Below are positions 16,466 to 23,999 of a stretch of 64,000 nucleotides of DNA, piece after piece. Under the pieces are notes generated by a model that was not told the DNA's origin, did not search any database, and worked only from the letters and a program-made list of their open reading frames with translations. Made by a program: the position numbers and the translations under genes. Source of the stretch: SCN-70-22 sp046327755. GTDB lineage: Bacteria; Gemmatimonadota; Gemmatimonadetes; Gemmatimonadales; Gemmatimonadaceae. Location of the stretch: contig JAXLXW010000013.1 of the NCBI GenBank assembly GCA_046327755.1, forward strand, positions 62,001-126,000. The letters run 5' to 3'. The first letter of the stretch is position 1. Each line of letters begins with the position of its first letter.

Positions 16466-17485
16466 CTACGCGGCGCTGACGCTCCCGAACATGTGGCTGC
16501 GCAGGTCGACCACGGCACCGTTGGCGTCGAAGTCGAAGCGCAGGATCGCCTGCGGCGCACCGGCGGCGAAGAGCACCGACCGCAGCGCGTCGCGCAGGAG
16601 CGGGTGATGCAGCGGCTCGTTGAGGAAAACCGCGGTGAGCCCCTGTACGCTTGCGTGGAGGAGGACGCGCTGCAGTGCCGCGCCGGCCTTGAGCCAGGCG
16701 TCAGGGCTGTCCTCGCTGGCGCCGAGGACGGCGAGGACCGGTGCCTCGAGGGCACTGCCACGCGCGGCAGCGGCACGCCCCGCCGTCCATTCGTTCGACG
16801 GCTGTACCTTGGCCCCTAGCGCACCCAGAAGTTCGCCCAGCGACGGGCCGCCGCCCACGGCGAACTGCGCCCCTCCCCCGCTCGCGCCAAAGCGCGCCGT
16901 CAGCAGGCGCCGCGCGCCACGCTCGGCGTCGGCGATGGCGGCCGCTTCCGATTCGAGGTCGCCGACGATCTGGCGTCGCACATCATCCGCCACCACGTCG
17001 AGCCACCCCCCTTCGCTGCGGGCGGCGTGACGCAGCACCGCGACGAGCGCGGGGGAGACTCCGCCGCCGATGCGCGCGCTGGCCGCCTGCGGTGCGCTGG
17101 TGAGCACGGAGAAGAGCGCCTCTTCCTCTCGCCGGGGGGTGAGTGCCTCACCGAGGGAGAGTCGTGCGACGACGGTGTGATCCTGTCCGAACGGCCACGC
17201 CTCCGCCACGAGTTCGCGGCGGAGGTGATGGGCGGCGATGCGGAGGTTCTCCAGCACGGCGCCGCAGGCCATCACGATCTCGCGGTTGGCGCGATCGCTG
17301 AGGTCCTCCTCGCGGACACGGTCGAGGCGGAGGAGGAGACGGTCTTTTCCCTCACGGACGACCGACCACGGGAGATCCCGCCAGACAGTCAGCGGCCGTC
17401 CAGCGAATGGGAGGATCGCCGAGAGCGGGTCGGTGGAGGCGATGAACTCATCCGAGGCGGCATGAGGGGTTGGCGCATCGATCAT
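16466..17485 (-). CDS. Acg-like nitroreductase-family protein
   Basis: ATG 17485 is chosen over the much longer upstream frame (to 17698), which lacks sequence character. The 339 residues show features of the Acg/nitroreductase fold: a first half with ACGAVLENLRIAAHHLRREL (flavin-pocket helix), then WPFGQDHTVVARLSLG, and in the second half AGAALQRVLLHASVQGL and EPLHHPLLRDALRSVL followed by FAAGAPQAILRFDF. Acg of mycobacteria is a nitroreductase-like FMN protein that may sequester flavin and is made under hypoxia. A similar stress role would fit the adjacent Usp-type gene, which in mycobacteria shares the same regulon; that link is by analogy. Catalytic activity is not evident. Confidence 0.75.
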   Translation of the reverse strand: MIDAPTPHAASDEFIASTDPLSAILPFAGRPLTVWRDLPWSVVREGKDRLLLRLDRVREEDLSDRANREIVMACGAVLENLRIAAHHLRRELVAEAWPFGQDHTVVARLSLGEALTPRREEEALFSVLTSAPQAASARIGGGVSPALVAVLRHAARSEGGWLDVVADDVRRQIVGDLESEAAAIADAERGARRLLTARFGASGGGAQFAVGGGPSLGELLGALGAKVQPSNEWTAGRAAAARGSALEAPVLAVLGASEDSPDAWLKAGAALQRVLLHASVQGLTAVFLNEPLHHPLLRDALRSVLFAAGAPQAILRFDFDANGAVVDLRSHMFGSVSAA

Positions 17486-17896
17486 GGTCCGTCTCCGCGG
17501 CAGCGCGTGAGGGTCGTGAAGGCTCACGCAGACATTTTCGGCGGAGAGGAGGGGTGGGTCTGTCAGGGGGGGCCGAACGATGAACGCCAATCCCGCTGAT
17601 GAGTGGCGGTGAAACCCCCGACCGACTGGATGAGGTCGGGAAAAGCCTGACATTATGTGGGATGTTACAGCGGGGATTATCCGACAACCCCCCGACAAAG
17701 CCTGACTTTCACAGTCCCCATACTCTCATGAGGAGTCGCATGGTCAGGATGCCAACCGATAGCAGCAACGTCGGTTATGGCGTTTCCAATGCGTCAGCGA
17801 GAACGGAAGCAGGGCCCCGACGACCGCGCGATGGCTAGCGACGTCGTTGGCATGCAGGTGCAAGCGATCGCGCCGCCAGCCGGCGCGTGAGGGTGA
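17486..17896. other. Intergenic region with paired direct repeats
   Basis: No gene is supported in these 411 bases between two divergent genes. AAAGCCTGAC occurs at 17642-17651 and again at 17697-17706, and a 7-bp stem CCCGACC / GGTCGGG lies at about 17617-17640. Both kinds of site could serve the divergent promoters. I cannot place a convincing -35/-10 pair. Confidence 0.4.
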
Positions 17897-19072
17897 GTGC
17901 AACGAGCAGGAGCAAGCGCGGCACGGCCGCTGGGAGAGATTACGGAACCGCAACTGTCTTCCGCGACGCCTCAACCGGGGAGCATTCCGCCCGTCCGTGT
18001 GCCGGTGGTGCACACCGCGAGCGGGACGCAGGTCCCGTCGTGGGTGGGATCGCTGCTGCAGGTCCCGCTGGCGGCGAAGCTGGTGGGGGCCAACGCCATC
18101 ATGCTCGTCGTCGCGCTGGCCGCGGTGGCGATCGTTCGGCGTGGCGGGGCGGGAGACGTTCCGGTCATGGTCCTCTTTGGCGGCGCGCTCATCGGGAGCG
18201 CGCTCGTCAACCTCATCCTGGTCTTCCTTGCGTTGCGCCCGCTGGCCGACCTCGAGTCGACGGCGCAGCGCGTGTGGCGCGGCGACCTGACGGCGCGCGT
18301 CCCTCGCTCGATCCTCGCCGACGTCAACCTGCAGCGCGTCGGTGGGGCGCTCAACGTCCTGCTCGACGGCCTGGCGGCGGACCGTGCGCGGCTGCGCGAA
18401 CTGACGTCGCGCGTGATTCGCGCCGGAGACGACGAGCGCTCGCACATTGCGCGCGAACTGCACGATTCGACGGCGCAGTCACTGGCCGCGCTGCTCATGG
18501 AGTTGAGTGTCGTCATTCGGGAGAACGACGACCCGCAGGAAGGTGAACGTCTGGAGCGCATCCGGCGTATTGCCAGCGATGTGCTGGACGAGGTGCGGAT
18601 GCTCGCCCAGACGGTACACCCGCGCGTCCTGGATGACCTCGGCCTGGGCGCCGCGTTGCAGCACCTCTCGCGCGAGTCCGAGGCGCGGGGGTCGATTCGC
18701 ATCGAGGTGGTCGTGGAGGATTCGGCACACCAGATCGGACCGGCCGTCAGCTCCGTGATGTACCGGGTGGCGCAGGAAGCGCTCAACAACGCGCTGCGCC
18801 ACGCCAATGCCACCTGCGTCATGATGCGCGCCGGGGTGCAGGGGCGCATCGCGCGGTTGGAGGTGAGCGACGACGGGGTGGGCTTCCTTCCCGACGATGC
18901 CGATCGCCGGCGTCCGGGGATGGGGCTGTTCACCATGCGGGAGCGCATGGCATTGGTCGATGGGGCACTCGAGATCGACAGTGCGCCAGGGCGGGGGACG
19001 CGGGTGATTGCCAGCGTCCCGTTATTGGCGCCGGCCCGTGCGGCGGCGTCGAGCGAGACGACGGCTACCTAA
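17897..19072 (+). CDS. NarX/DesK-type (HisKA_3) sensor histidine kinase
   Basis: The 391-residue protein has two membrane segments near residues 57-80 and 88-113, a HAMP-like stretch (LRPLADLESTAQRVWRGDLT) and a HisKA_3 domain with phospho-acceptor His189 in HIARELHDSTAQSLAALL. The ATPase part has NALRHANA and the G-boxes DDGVGF and GMGLFTMRERM. Loops outside the membrane are very short, so the signal is probably sensed in or near the membrane. A NarL-type regulator follows 19 bases downstream and is the expected partner. The start codon is uncertain: the codon at 17897 is not followed by a typical signal, and starts up to residue 40 would leave the domains intact. Confidence 0.92.
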   Translation: MQRAGASAARPLGEITEPQLSSATPQPGSIPPVRVPVVHTASGTQVPSWVGSLLQVPLAAKLVGANAIMLVVALAAVAIVRRGGAGDVPVMVLFGGALIGSALVNLILVFLALRPLADLESTAQRVWRGDLTARVPRSILADVNLQRVGGALNVLLDGLAADRARLRELTSRVIRAGDDERSHIARELHDSTAQSLAALLMELSVVIRENDDPQEGERLERIRRIASDVLDEVRMLAQTVHPRVLDDLGLGAALQHLSRESEARGSIRIEVVVEDSAHQIGPAVSSVMYRVAQEALNNALRHANATCVMMRAGVQGRIARLEVSDDGVGFLPDDADRRRPGMGLFTMRERMALVDGALEIDSAPGRGTRVIASVPLLAPARAAASSETTAT

Positions 19073-19091
19073 CGTTATTGTCGAGGCGTGC

Positions 19092-19754
19092 ATGACTTCT
19101 GATCTGATCCGGGTGGTACTCGCAGACGACCACACGGTCGTCCGGGCGGGACTCAAGGCTGTCCTGGGCACCGCGAAGGACATCGATGTGGTCGGCGAGG
19201 CCAAGGACGGTCGCGAAGCGATTGCGCTCGTGGACCGCTTCAAGCCCGATGTCGTGGTAATGGACCTCTCGATGGCGGGGATGGACGGGACCGCCGCCAC
19301 GAAGGAAATCGTCGCCAAGGGGGTCAGCACCCGCGTGCTGATCCTGACGATGCATCCTGAGGAGGACTACCTGGTGCCGTTGCTCGAAGCGGGAGCGGCT
19401 GGCTACCTCGTGAAGAGCGCCGCCGATCGCGAACTGGTCGACGCGGTGCGCGCGGTGGCCAAGGGCGACGTCTACGTGCGTCCCACGGCGGCTCGAGTGC
19501 TGGCGAAGGGGCTCACGAAGAAGGATCCGCACCAGGTGGATCGCGAGCGCTTCGAGAAGCTGACCGAACGTGAGCGCGACGTTCTTCGCCTGACCGCCCA
19601 GGGCTACTCGGCGCCGGAGATCGGCGAGCGGCTCTTCATCAGCCCCAAGACGGTCGACACGTACAAGCAGCGCATCAACGAGAAGCTGGGGTTGTCGCAT
19701 CGCGCCGACTACGTGCAGTTTGCACTGCGGCTGGGATTGCTCGCCCAGCCATAA
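19092..19754 (+). CDS. NarL/FixJ-type response regulator
   Basis: ATG 19092 gives 220 residues. The receiver domain has DD at 12-13, the phospho-acceptor Asp58 in VVVMDLSMAGMDG and Lys in GYLVKSAADREL. After a linker, a LuxR-type helix-turn-helix spans about 155-215: LTERERDVLRLTAQGYSAPE and IGERLFISPKTVDTYKQRI. It is the probable output of the histidine kinase immediately upstream. Targets are unknown; the MlaE-type operon starts 95 bases downstream on the same strand. Confidence 0.95.
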   Translation: MTSDLIRVVLADDHTVVRAGLKAVLGTAKDIDVVGEAKDGREAIALVDRFKPDVVVMDLSMAGMDGTAATKEIVAKGVSTRVLILTMHPEEDYLVPLLEAGAAGYLVKSAADRELVDAVRAVAKGDVYVRPTAARVLAKGLTKKDPHQVDRERFEKLTERERDVLRLTAQGYSAPEIGERLFISPKTVDTYKQRINEKLGLSHRADYVQFALRLGLLAQP

Positions 19755-19849
19755 CGGAGCGCCGCACGGCCGCAGGGCCGTTGGTATCTTGCGCGTGGCC
19801 GGGGCGGGAGAGTCCCCCCGGCGGCGCGCCACCAGTGGAGGGCAGCGGG

Positions 19850-20659
19850 ATGCGTCGTTCGCTTCGACTGGCGGTCGAAGACCTCGGACGGACGACCCGC
19901 ACCTCGGTGGAGGGGGCGGGGCGCGCCGCGCGGTTCGTGGCGGAGACGGCGCGCGCGGCTCGCGACGTCCGTACCTGGGGCCCCGAGGCCACCGCGCAGG
20001 CCCGCTCGTTAGGGGTCGACTCCCTCCCCATCGCCGTCTTCATCGCCGTCTTCACCGGCATCGTCCTCTCGCTCCTCGCGAGCTACTCCTTCACGGGAGC
20101 CGTCCCGCTGTACTTCGTTGGGACGCTGGTGGAGAAGACGATCACGATGGAACTCGCCCCGGTCCTCACCGGACTCGCCCTCGCGGGGCGTGTCGGCGCC
20201 AACATCGCCGCCGAGCTGGGGACGATGCGCGTCACCGAGCAGATCGACGCGCTCGAGACGCTGACCTATGATCCGCACGCCTTCCTCGTCTTCCCGCGCG
20301 TCCTCGCGGGGACGGTGATGTTCCCCGTGGTGGTCGGACTGGCGATGGTGGTGGGCGTGGGCGCGGGGTGGGCAGCCTCCGTCTCGCTGCTCGACCTGTC
20401 GTCGCACGACTTCCTGCGCGGGCTGCGCCTCTTCTTCCAGCACTTCGACGTGCGCTACGGCCTCGTCAAGTCGGCGTCGTTCGGCACGGCGGTCACGCTC
20501 ATCGGTTCGCTGCACGGCATGGAAGCGCAGGGCGGGGCGCAGGGGGTGGGGAAGGCGGCGACCAACGCCGTCGTCTATTCTGCCGTCATGATCCTGGTCC
20601 TCGACGCCTTCTGGGCCGTGGTCTGGCTCCTTGGACGCAACCCGTCAGGCACCTCATGA
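19850..20659 (+). CDS. mlaE: MlaE-type ABC permease for lipid transport
   Basis: ATG 19850, preceded by GGAGGGCAGCGGG, gives 269 residues. The core matches the MlaE/DUF140 family: FTGIVLSLLASYSF, then ELAPVLTGLALAGRVGANIA and ELGTMRVTEQIDALETLTYD, and about five membrane spans. MlaE is the membrane part of the MCE transporter that moves phospholipids or other lipids between inner and outer membrane. The next gene overlaps by 4 bases and encodes the MCE-domain partner. No gene for the cytoplasmic ATPase (MlaF) is present beside it, unlike the usual mlaFEDCB order. Confidence 0.92.
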   Translation: MRRSLRLAVEDLGRTTRTSVEGAGRAARFVAETARAARDVRTWGPEATAQARSLGVDSLPIAVFIAVFTGIVLSLLASYSFTGAVPLYFVGTLVEKTITMELAPVLTGLALAGRVGANIAAELGTMRVTEQIDALETLTYDPHAFLVFPRVLAGTVMFPVVVGLAMVVGVGAGWAASVSLLDLSSHDFLRGLRLFFQHFDVRYGLVKSASFGTAVTLIGSLHGMEAQGGAQGVGKAATNAVVYSAVMILVLDAFWAVVWLLGRNPSGTS

Positions 20660-21660
20660 AACGCGCGAACGACTTCATCGTGGGGCTGACGATCATCGCC
20701 ACCACCGTCCTCCTCATCGGCGCGGTCCTGTGGGTCCAGCAGTCGGACCTGGGGCAGAAGCGGCGCGCGGTCACGGCCCGCTTTCGCGATGTAGGGAACG
20801 TGCGCGTGGGGGCGCAGGTCGTGATCCGCGGCGTGCGCTCCGGACGCATCGAGCGGCTGGAGCTCGCTCCCAACAATTGGGTTGAGGCGCGCCTGGCACT
20901 CAACCCGGACGCCGAGCTCCCGAAGGACCCCGTCGTCCTGCTCAACGAGTCGTCGCTCTTCGGCGAATGGCAGGCGACGATCCTCGGGCGCGAGGGGCTC
21001 CCGCGCGACGACAACGTGGCGCGGCAGATCAAGGAGGCCGACATCGGCGGCGGGCGGCTTCCCGGCGCCACCCTTCCCGACATCGCGCAGCTCACCGCCG
21101 TGGCGGGGCGCATCGCCGGCGACGTGGCGACGGTCGCCGAGCGCGTGGAGGTGGCCTTCGACGACCGCGCCGCGCGCGAACTGCGCGCCTCGATCCGCAA
21201 CTTCGCCGACCTCTCCGCCTCGCTCGCCGAGACGGTGCGCGAACAGTCGCGCAGCATGAAGAAGATGTCGGGGCAGGTGCAGGGCGGGGTCGACTACCTC
21301 CTCTCCGCGTCGCAGGACATCAAGGCCATCTCGGCACGCTTCGACTCGTCGACCGCCCGCGGGGAGGTGCGCCAGATCGTCGAGGATGCCGCGACCGCCG
21401 CCCGCGAACTGCGGGAGACGAGCCGCCGGCTGCGCGAGATCTCCGGGCAGCTGGGCTCATCCGAGGAGCGCCTCCAGCGCTTCATCGCCAGCAGCGACTC
21501 GGTCATGACGAAGATCAACCGGGGGCAGGGGTCGTTAGGACTGCTCGTCAACGACACGTCGCTCTATCGCAATGCCGATTCGACGCTCCGCGAGTTGCAG
21601 GCGCTGATCAGTGACATGCGAAGAAATCCAAAGAAATACGTGAACGTCCGCGTGTTTTAG
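20656..21660 (+). CDS. MlaD/MCE-domain substrate-binding protein
   Basis: ATG 20656 overlaps the permease stop (ATGA) and gives 334 residues. An N-terminal membrane anchor (DFIVGLTIIATTVLLIGAVL) is followed by an MCE domain: VTARFRDVGNVRVGAQVVIR and GVRSGRIERLELAP, the typical beta-barrel fold that forms a hexameric lipid channel. The rest is mostly helical and probably coiled coil (VREQSRSMKKMSGQVQGG; AARELRETSRRLREISGQ), as in longer MCE proteins that bridge the periplasm. It works with the MlaE permease. A short weak hairpin follows the stop. Confidence 0.92.
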   Translation: MKRANDFIVGLTIIATTVLLIGAVLWVQQSDLGQKRRAVTARFRDVGNVRVGAQVVIRGVRSGRIERLELAPNNWVEARLALNPDAELPKDPVVLLNESSLFGEWQATILGREGLPRDDNVARQIKEADIGGGRLPGATLPDIAQLTAVAGRIAGDVATVAERVEVAFDDRAARELRASIRNFADLSASLAETVREQSRSMKKMSGQVQGGVDYLLSASQDIKAISARFDSSTARGEVRQIVEDAATAARELRETSRRLREISGQLGSSEERLQRFIASSDSVMTKINRGQGSLGLLVNDTSLYRNADSTLRELQALISDMRRNPKKYVNVRVF

Positions 21661-21853
21661 CCCGCACTAATGGGCGGGGTCTTGGTGCAACAACGCGCCC
21701 GATGTGCTGTCAGGGCGTCGTGACACGCTGCATTGGACGTTCCGAGCGACGATCTCATCTTCCCGAATTGAGGGTCTGTGGATATCGTGTGCCCGCGGAT
21801 GATCGCTCAGTCCAACGCTGCGCGATGCGTCATCCGACCTTGCAGCCTGTGCC

Positions 21854-23761
21854 GTGAATCAGTCGTCCTCGTCGTACTTCACTCCCACGCGCATTGTCCT
21901 GCTCCTGTCGATCGCCGTCCTGGTGGTCGCGGGAGGGCTGTTGCTGGCCCAGGCTGCCACCGCGAGCGCTGACGCGCGCGGCGGGCTGCGACGCATTTCG
22001 TTCGTCCTCGCCTTCGTCTCGGCGGCCATCGCGCTCGCCGGCGCCTGGTTCCTGTCGCGTGAGCTGGAGCGCCGCCTCGAGGCGGAGCAGGAACTGCGTG
22101 CCTCGCGCGCCAAGTTCGAGGGGATCCTCTCCATCGCCGTCGACGCGATCATCACCGTCGACGAGAAGAGCCAGATCCTCCATTTCAACCACGGCGCCGA
22201 GACGCTGTTCGGCTACACGGAGCGCGAGATGGTGGGGGCGCCGCTCTCGGCCCTCCTCCCGCAGCGCTTTCGCGATGCCCACGCGCGCCACCTCGTCGAC
22301 TTCGCCCGGGGCGGGCAGGTGGCTCGCCGCATGGCCGAGCGGCGCTCGATCTTCGGCCAGCGGCGCGACGGCACCGAGTTTCCCGCCGAGGCGTCCATCT
22401 CGCGGCTCGAACTCCCGGGGGGGCGCCTCTTCACCGTCGTGCTGCGCGACATCAGCGAGCGCCTGCGCAACGAGGAGAGCCAGCGCTTCCTGGTCCGTGC
22501 GGGAGGCGTGCTCGCCACGTCGCTCGACTACGAGTCGACGCTGCGCAGCGTGGCGCACCTGGCGATGCCGCATCTCGCCGACTGCTGCCTCCTCTCACTG
22601 GACGATGGCGCGGGGGGCGTGCGCACGGTGGTGAGCGTGCACGAGGACCCTGAGCGGACCAAGCGCCTGCGCGCCTTCGAGCGTCGCCGCGCCGAACGCA
22701 ACAACTGGCCGTTCCCGGTGGCCGATGTGATGGACGAAGGGCGCCGCATCGTGAAGCGACGCCTGACCGACGGGTGGGAGCGCGACGGGGCGAGCGATGC
22801 CGCCCTTGCGGATGATCTCGCGGCGCTGGGCGTGCACGCGGCGCTCACCCTCCCGCTCATGGCGCGCGACCGGGTGCTTGGGGCGCTGACCCTGATCTCG
22901 ACCGCTGCCACGCGCCAGTTCGACGAGGGGGAGGTCGCGCTGGCCGAGGACCTCGCCCACCGTGCGGCCTTCGCGATCGAGAATGCGCGGCTCTACCAGG
23001 CGGCGCAGCAGGCATCGCAGGCGCGCGACGAGATCCTCGGCGTCGTTTCGCACGACCTGCGCAACCCGCTGAGCGCGATTTCGATGTGTGCGCGCGTCCT
23101 GCTCGAGAGCCCGCCCAACGCGGCCGACGATCGCCGCGAGCTGGCGGAGGCGATCCTCGAGTCGACACAGTTGATGCAGCGCCTCATCCAGGACCTGCTC
23201 GACGTCTCGACGATCGAGTCTGGGCACCTCAAGATCCACCCGCGGCGCGAGTCGCTCGGGCCCCTGGTGGACGCGACGCTGACCATGGTGCGCGAGGCGG
23301 CGGACGAGCGCGGATTGCTGCTGGCGCGCGACCTCCCGGCCGGGCTCCCCGAAGTGCACGTCGACGCCATGCGGCTGGAGCAGGTGCTGGTGAACCTCGT
23401 GGCCAACGCGGTGAAGTTCACGGAGCGCGGCGGGAGCGTCACCGTGCGCGCCGAGGCGCGTGACGACGCCGTGCGCATCGCGGTGATCGACACCGGGTGC
23501 GGGATCCCGCCGGAGCACCTCCCGCACATCTTCGATCGCTACTGGCATGCGCGGCGGCAGTCGCGCACCGTGGGGACTGGCCTCGGCCTGGCGATCGCGC
23601 GGGGGATCGTGGAGGCGCACGGCGGGCGGATCACCGTCGAGAGCGCCCTGGGGCTGGGAACGTCGTTCATCTTCACCGTCCCGACCGCCGACTCGGCGCG
23701 CCCCGCGCCGCAGCCGTCCAGCCCTCGTGGCGCGGTGAGCGAGACGCCCCGCCGGGGTTGA
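21854..23761 (+). CDS. PAS-GAF sensor histidine kinase
   Basis: GTG 21854 begins a 635-residue protein with two membrane spans (RIVLLLSIAVLVVAGGLLL and ISFVLAFVSAAIALAGAWF), a PAS domain at about 85-210 (FEGILSIAVDAIITVDEKSQ ... ERLRNEE), a GAF domain at about 215-385 (LATSLDYESTLRSVAHLAMP ... AFAIENARLYQAA), HisKA with His400 in GVVSHDLRNPLSAI, and HATPase with NLVANAVKFTERGGS and GTGLGLAIARGIVEAHGG. The partner regulator is not adjacent; the next gene is an ABC transporter. The GAF and PAS domains suggest cytoplasmic sensing of a small ligand or redox state. Confidence 0.9.
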   Translation: MNQSSSSYFTPTRIVLLLSIAVLVVAGGLLLAQAATASADARGGLRRISFVLAFVSAAIALAGAWFLSRELERRLEAEQELRASRAKFEGILSIAVDAIITVDEKSQILHFNHGAETLFGYTEREMVGAPLSALLPQRFRDAHARHLVDFARGGQVARRMAERRSIFGQRRDGTEFPAEASISRLELPGGRLFTVVLRDISERLRNEESQRFLVRAGGVLATSLDYESTLRSVAHLAMPHLADCCLLSLDDGAGGVRTVVSVHEDPERTKRLRAFERRRAERNNWPFPVADVMDEGRRIVKRRLTDGWERDGASDAALADDLAALGVHAALTLPLMARDRVLGALTLISTAATRQFDEGEVALAEDLAHRAAFAIENARLYQAAQQASQARDEILGVVSHDLRNPLSAISMCARVLLESPPNAADDRRELAEAILESTQLMQRLIQDLLDVSTIESGHLKIHPRRESLGPLVDATLTMVREAADERGLLLARDLPAGLPEVHVDAMRLEQVLVNLVANAVKFTERGGSVTVRAEARDDAVRIAVIDTGCGIPPEHLPHIFDRYWHARRQSRTVGTGLGLAIARGIVEAHGGRITVESALGLGTSFIFTVPTADSARPAPQPSSPRGAVSETPRRG

Positions 23762-23786
23762 TCGAACGGGTGGGCGAACCATAAAA

Positions 23787-23818
23787 AAATCGAAGCTTCG
23801 CGCGCGATAGTTCGATTT
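23787..23818. promoter_or_regulatory. AT-rich inverted repeat before the ABC operon
   Basis: AAATCGAA (23787-23794) and TTCGATTT (23811-23818) form a perfect 8-bp inverted repeat with a 16-base spacer, in a short AT-rich patch just after the histidine-kinase stop. It could be a terminator for the kinase gene or an operator for the ABC operon. Confidence 0.45.
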
Positions 23819-23999
23819 GGATTTGGTGGGAGCTTTTGCTAGCCTTCGCACGTTCTTAGCGGAGGCGCCCCCCTCGCGCCCGCTGGGTAGGACGACCGGA
23901 AGCTCGGTCGGAAGCTCGAACGATCGATTGCTCCCTCGCTCGCACGCGCGGCCGCCGGCCGCGCCGTCGCCGAGGCGACCATCCCACGACATCGCACAT

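Noticed and set aside
21661..21720. Terminator after mlaD.
   Set aside because: Only a short stem (GCCC/GGGC) with no T-run is visible; too weak to list.
23817..23999. 61-residue N-terminal extension of the ABC transporter.
   Set aside because: The segment is Pro/Arg/Ser-rich, overlaps an AT-rich inverted repeat that looks regulatory, and has no homologous feel; ATG 24000 is preferred, though without a strong ribosome site.
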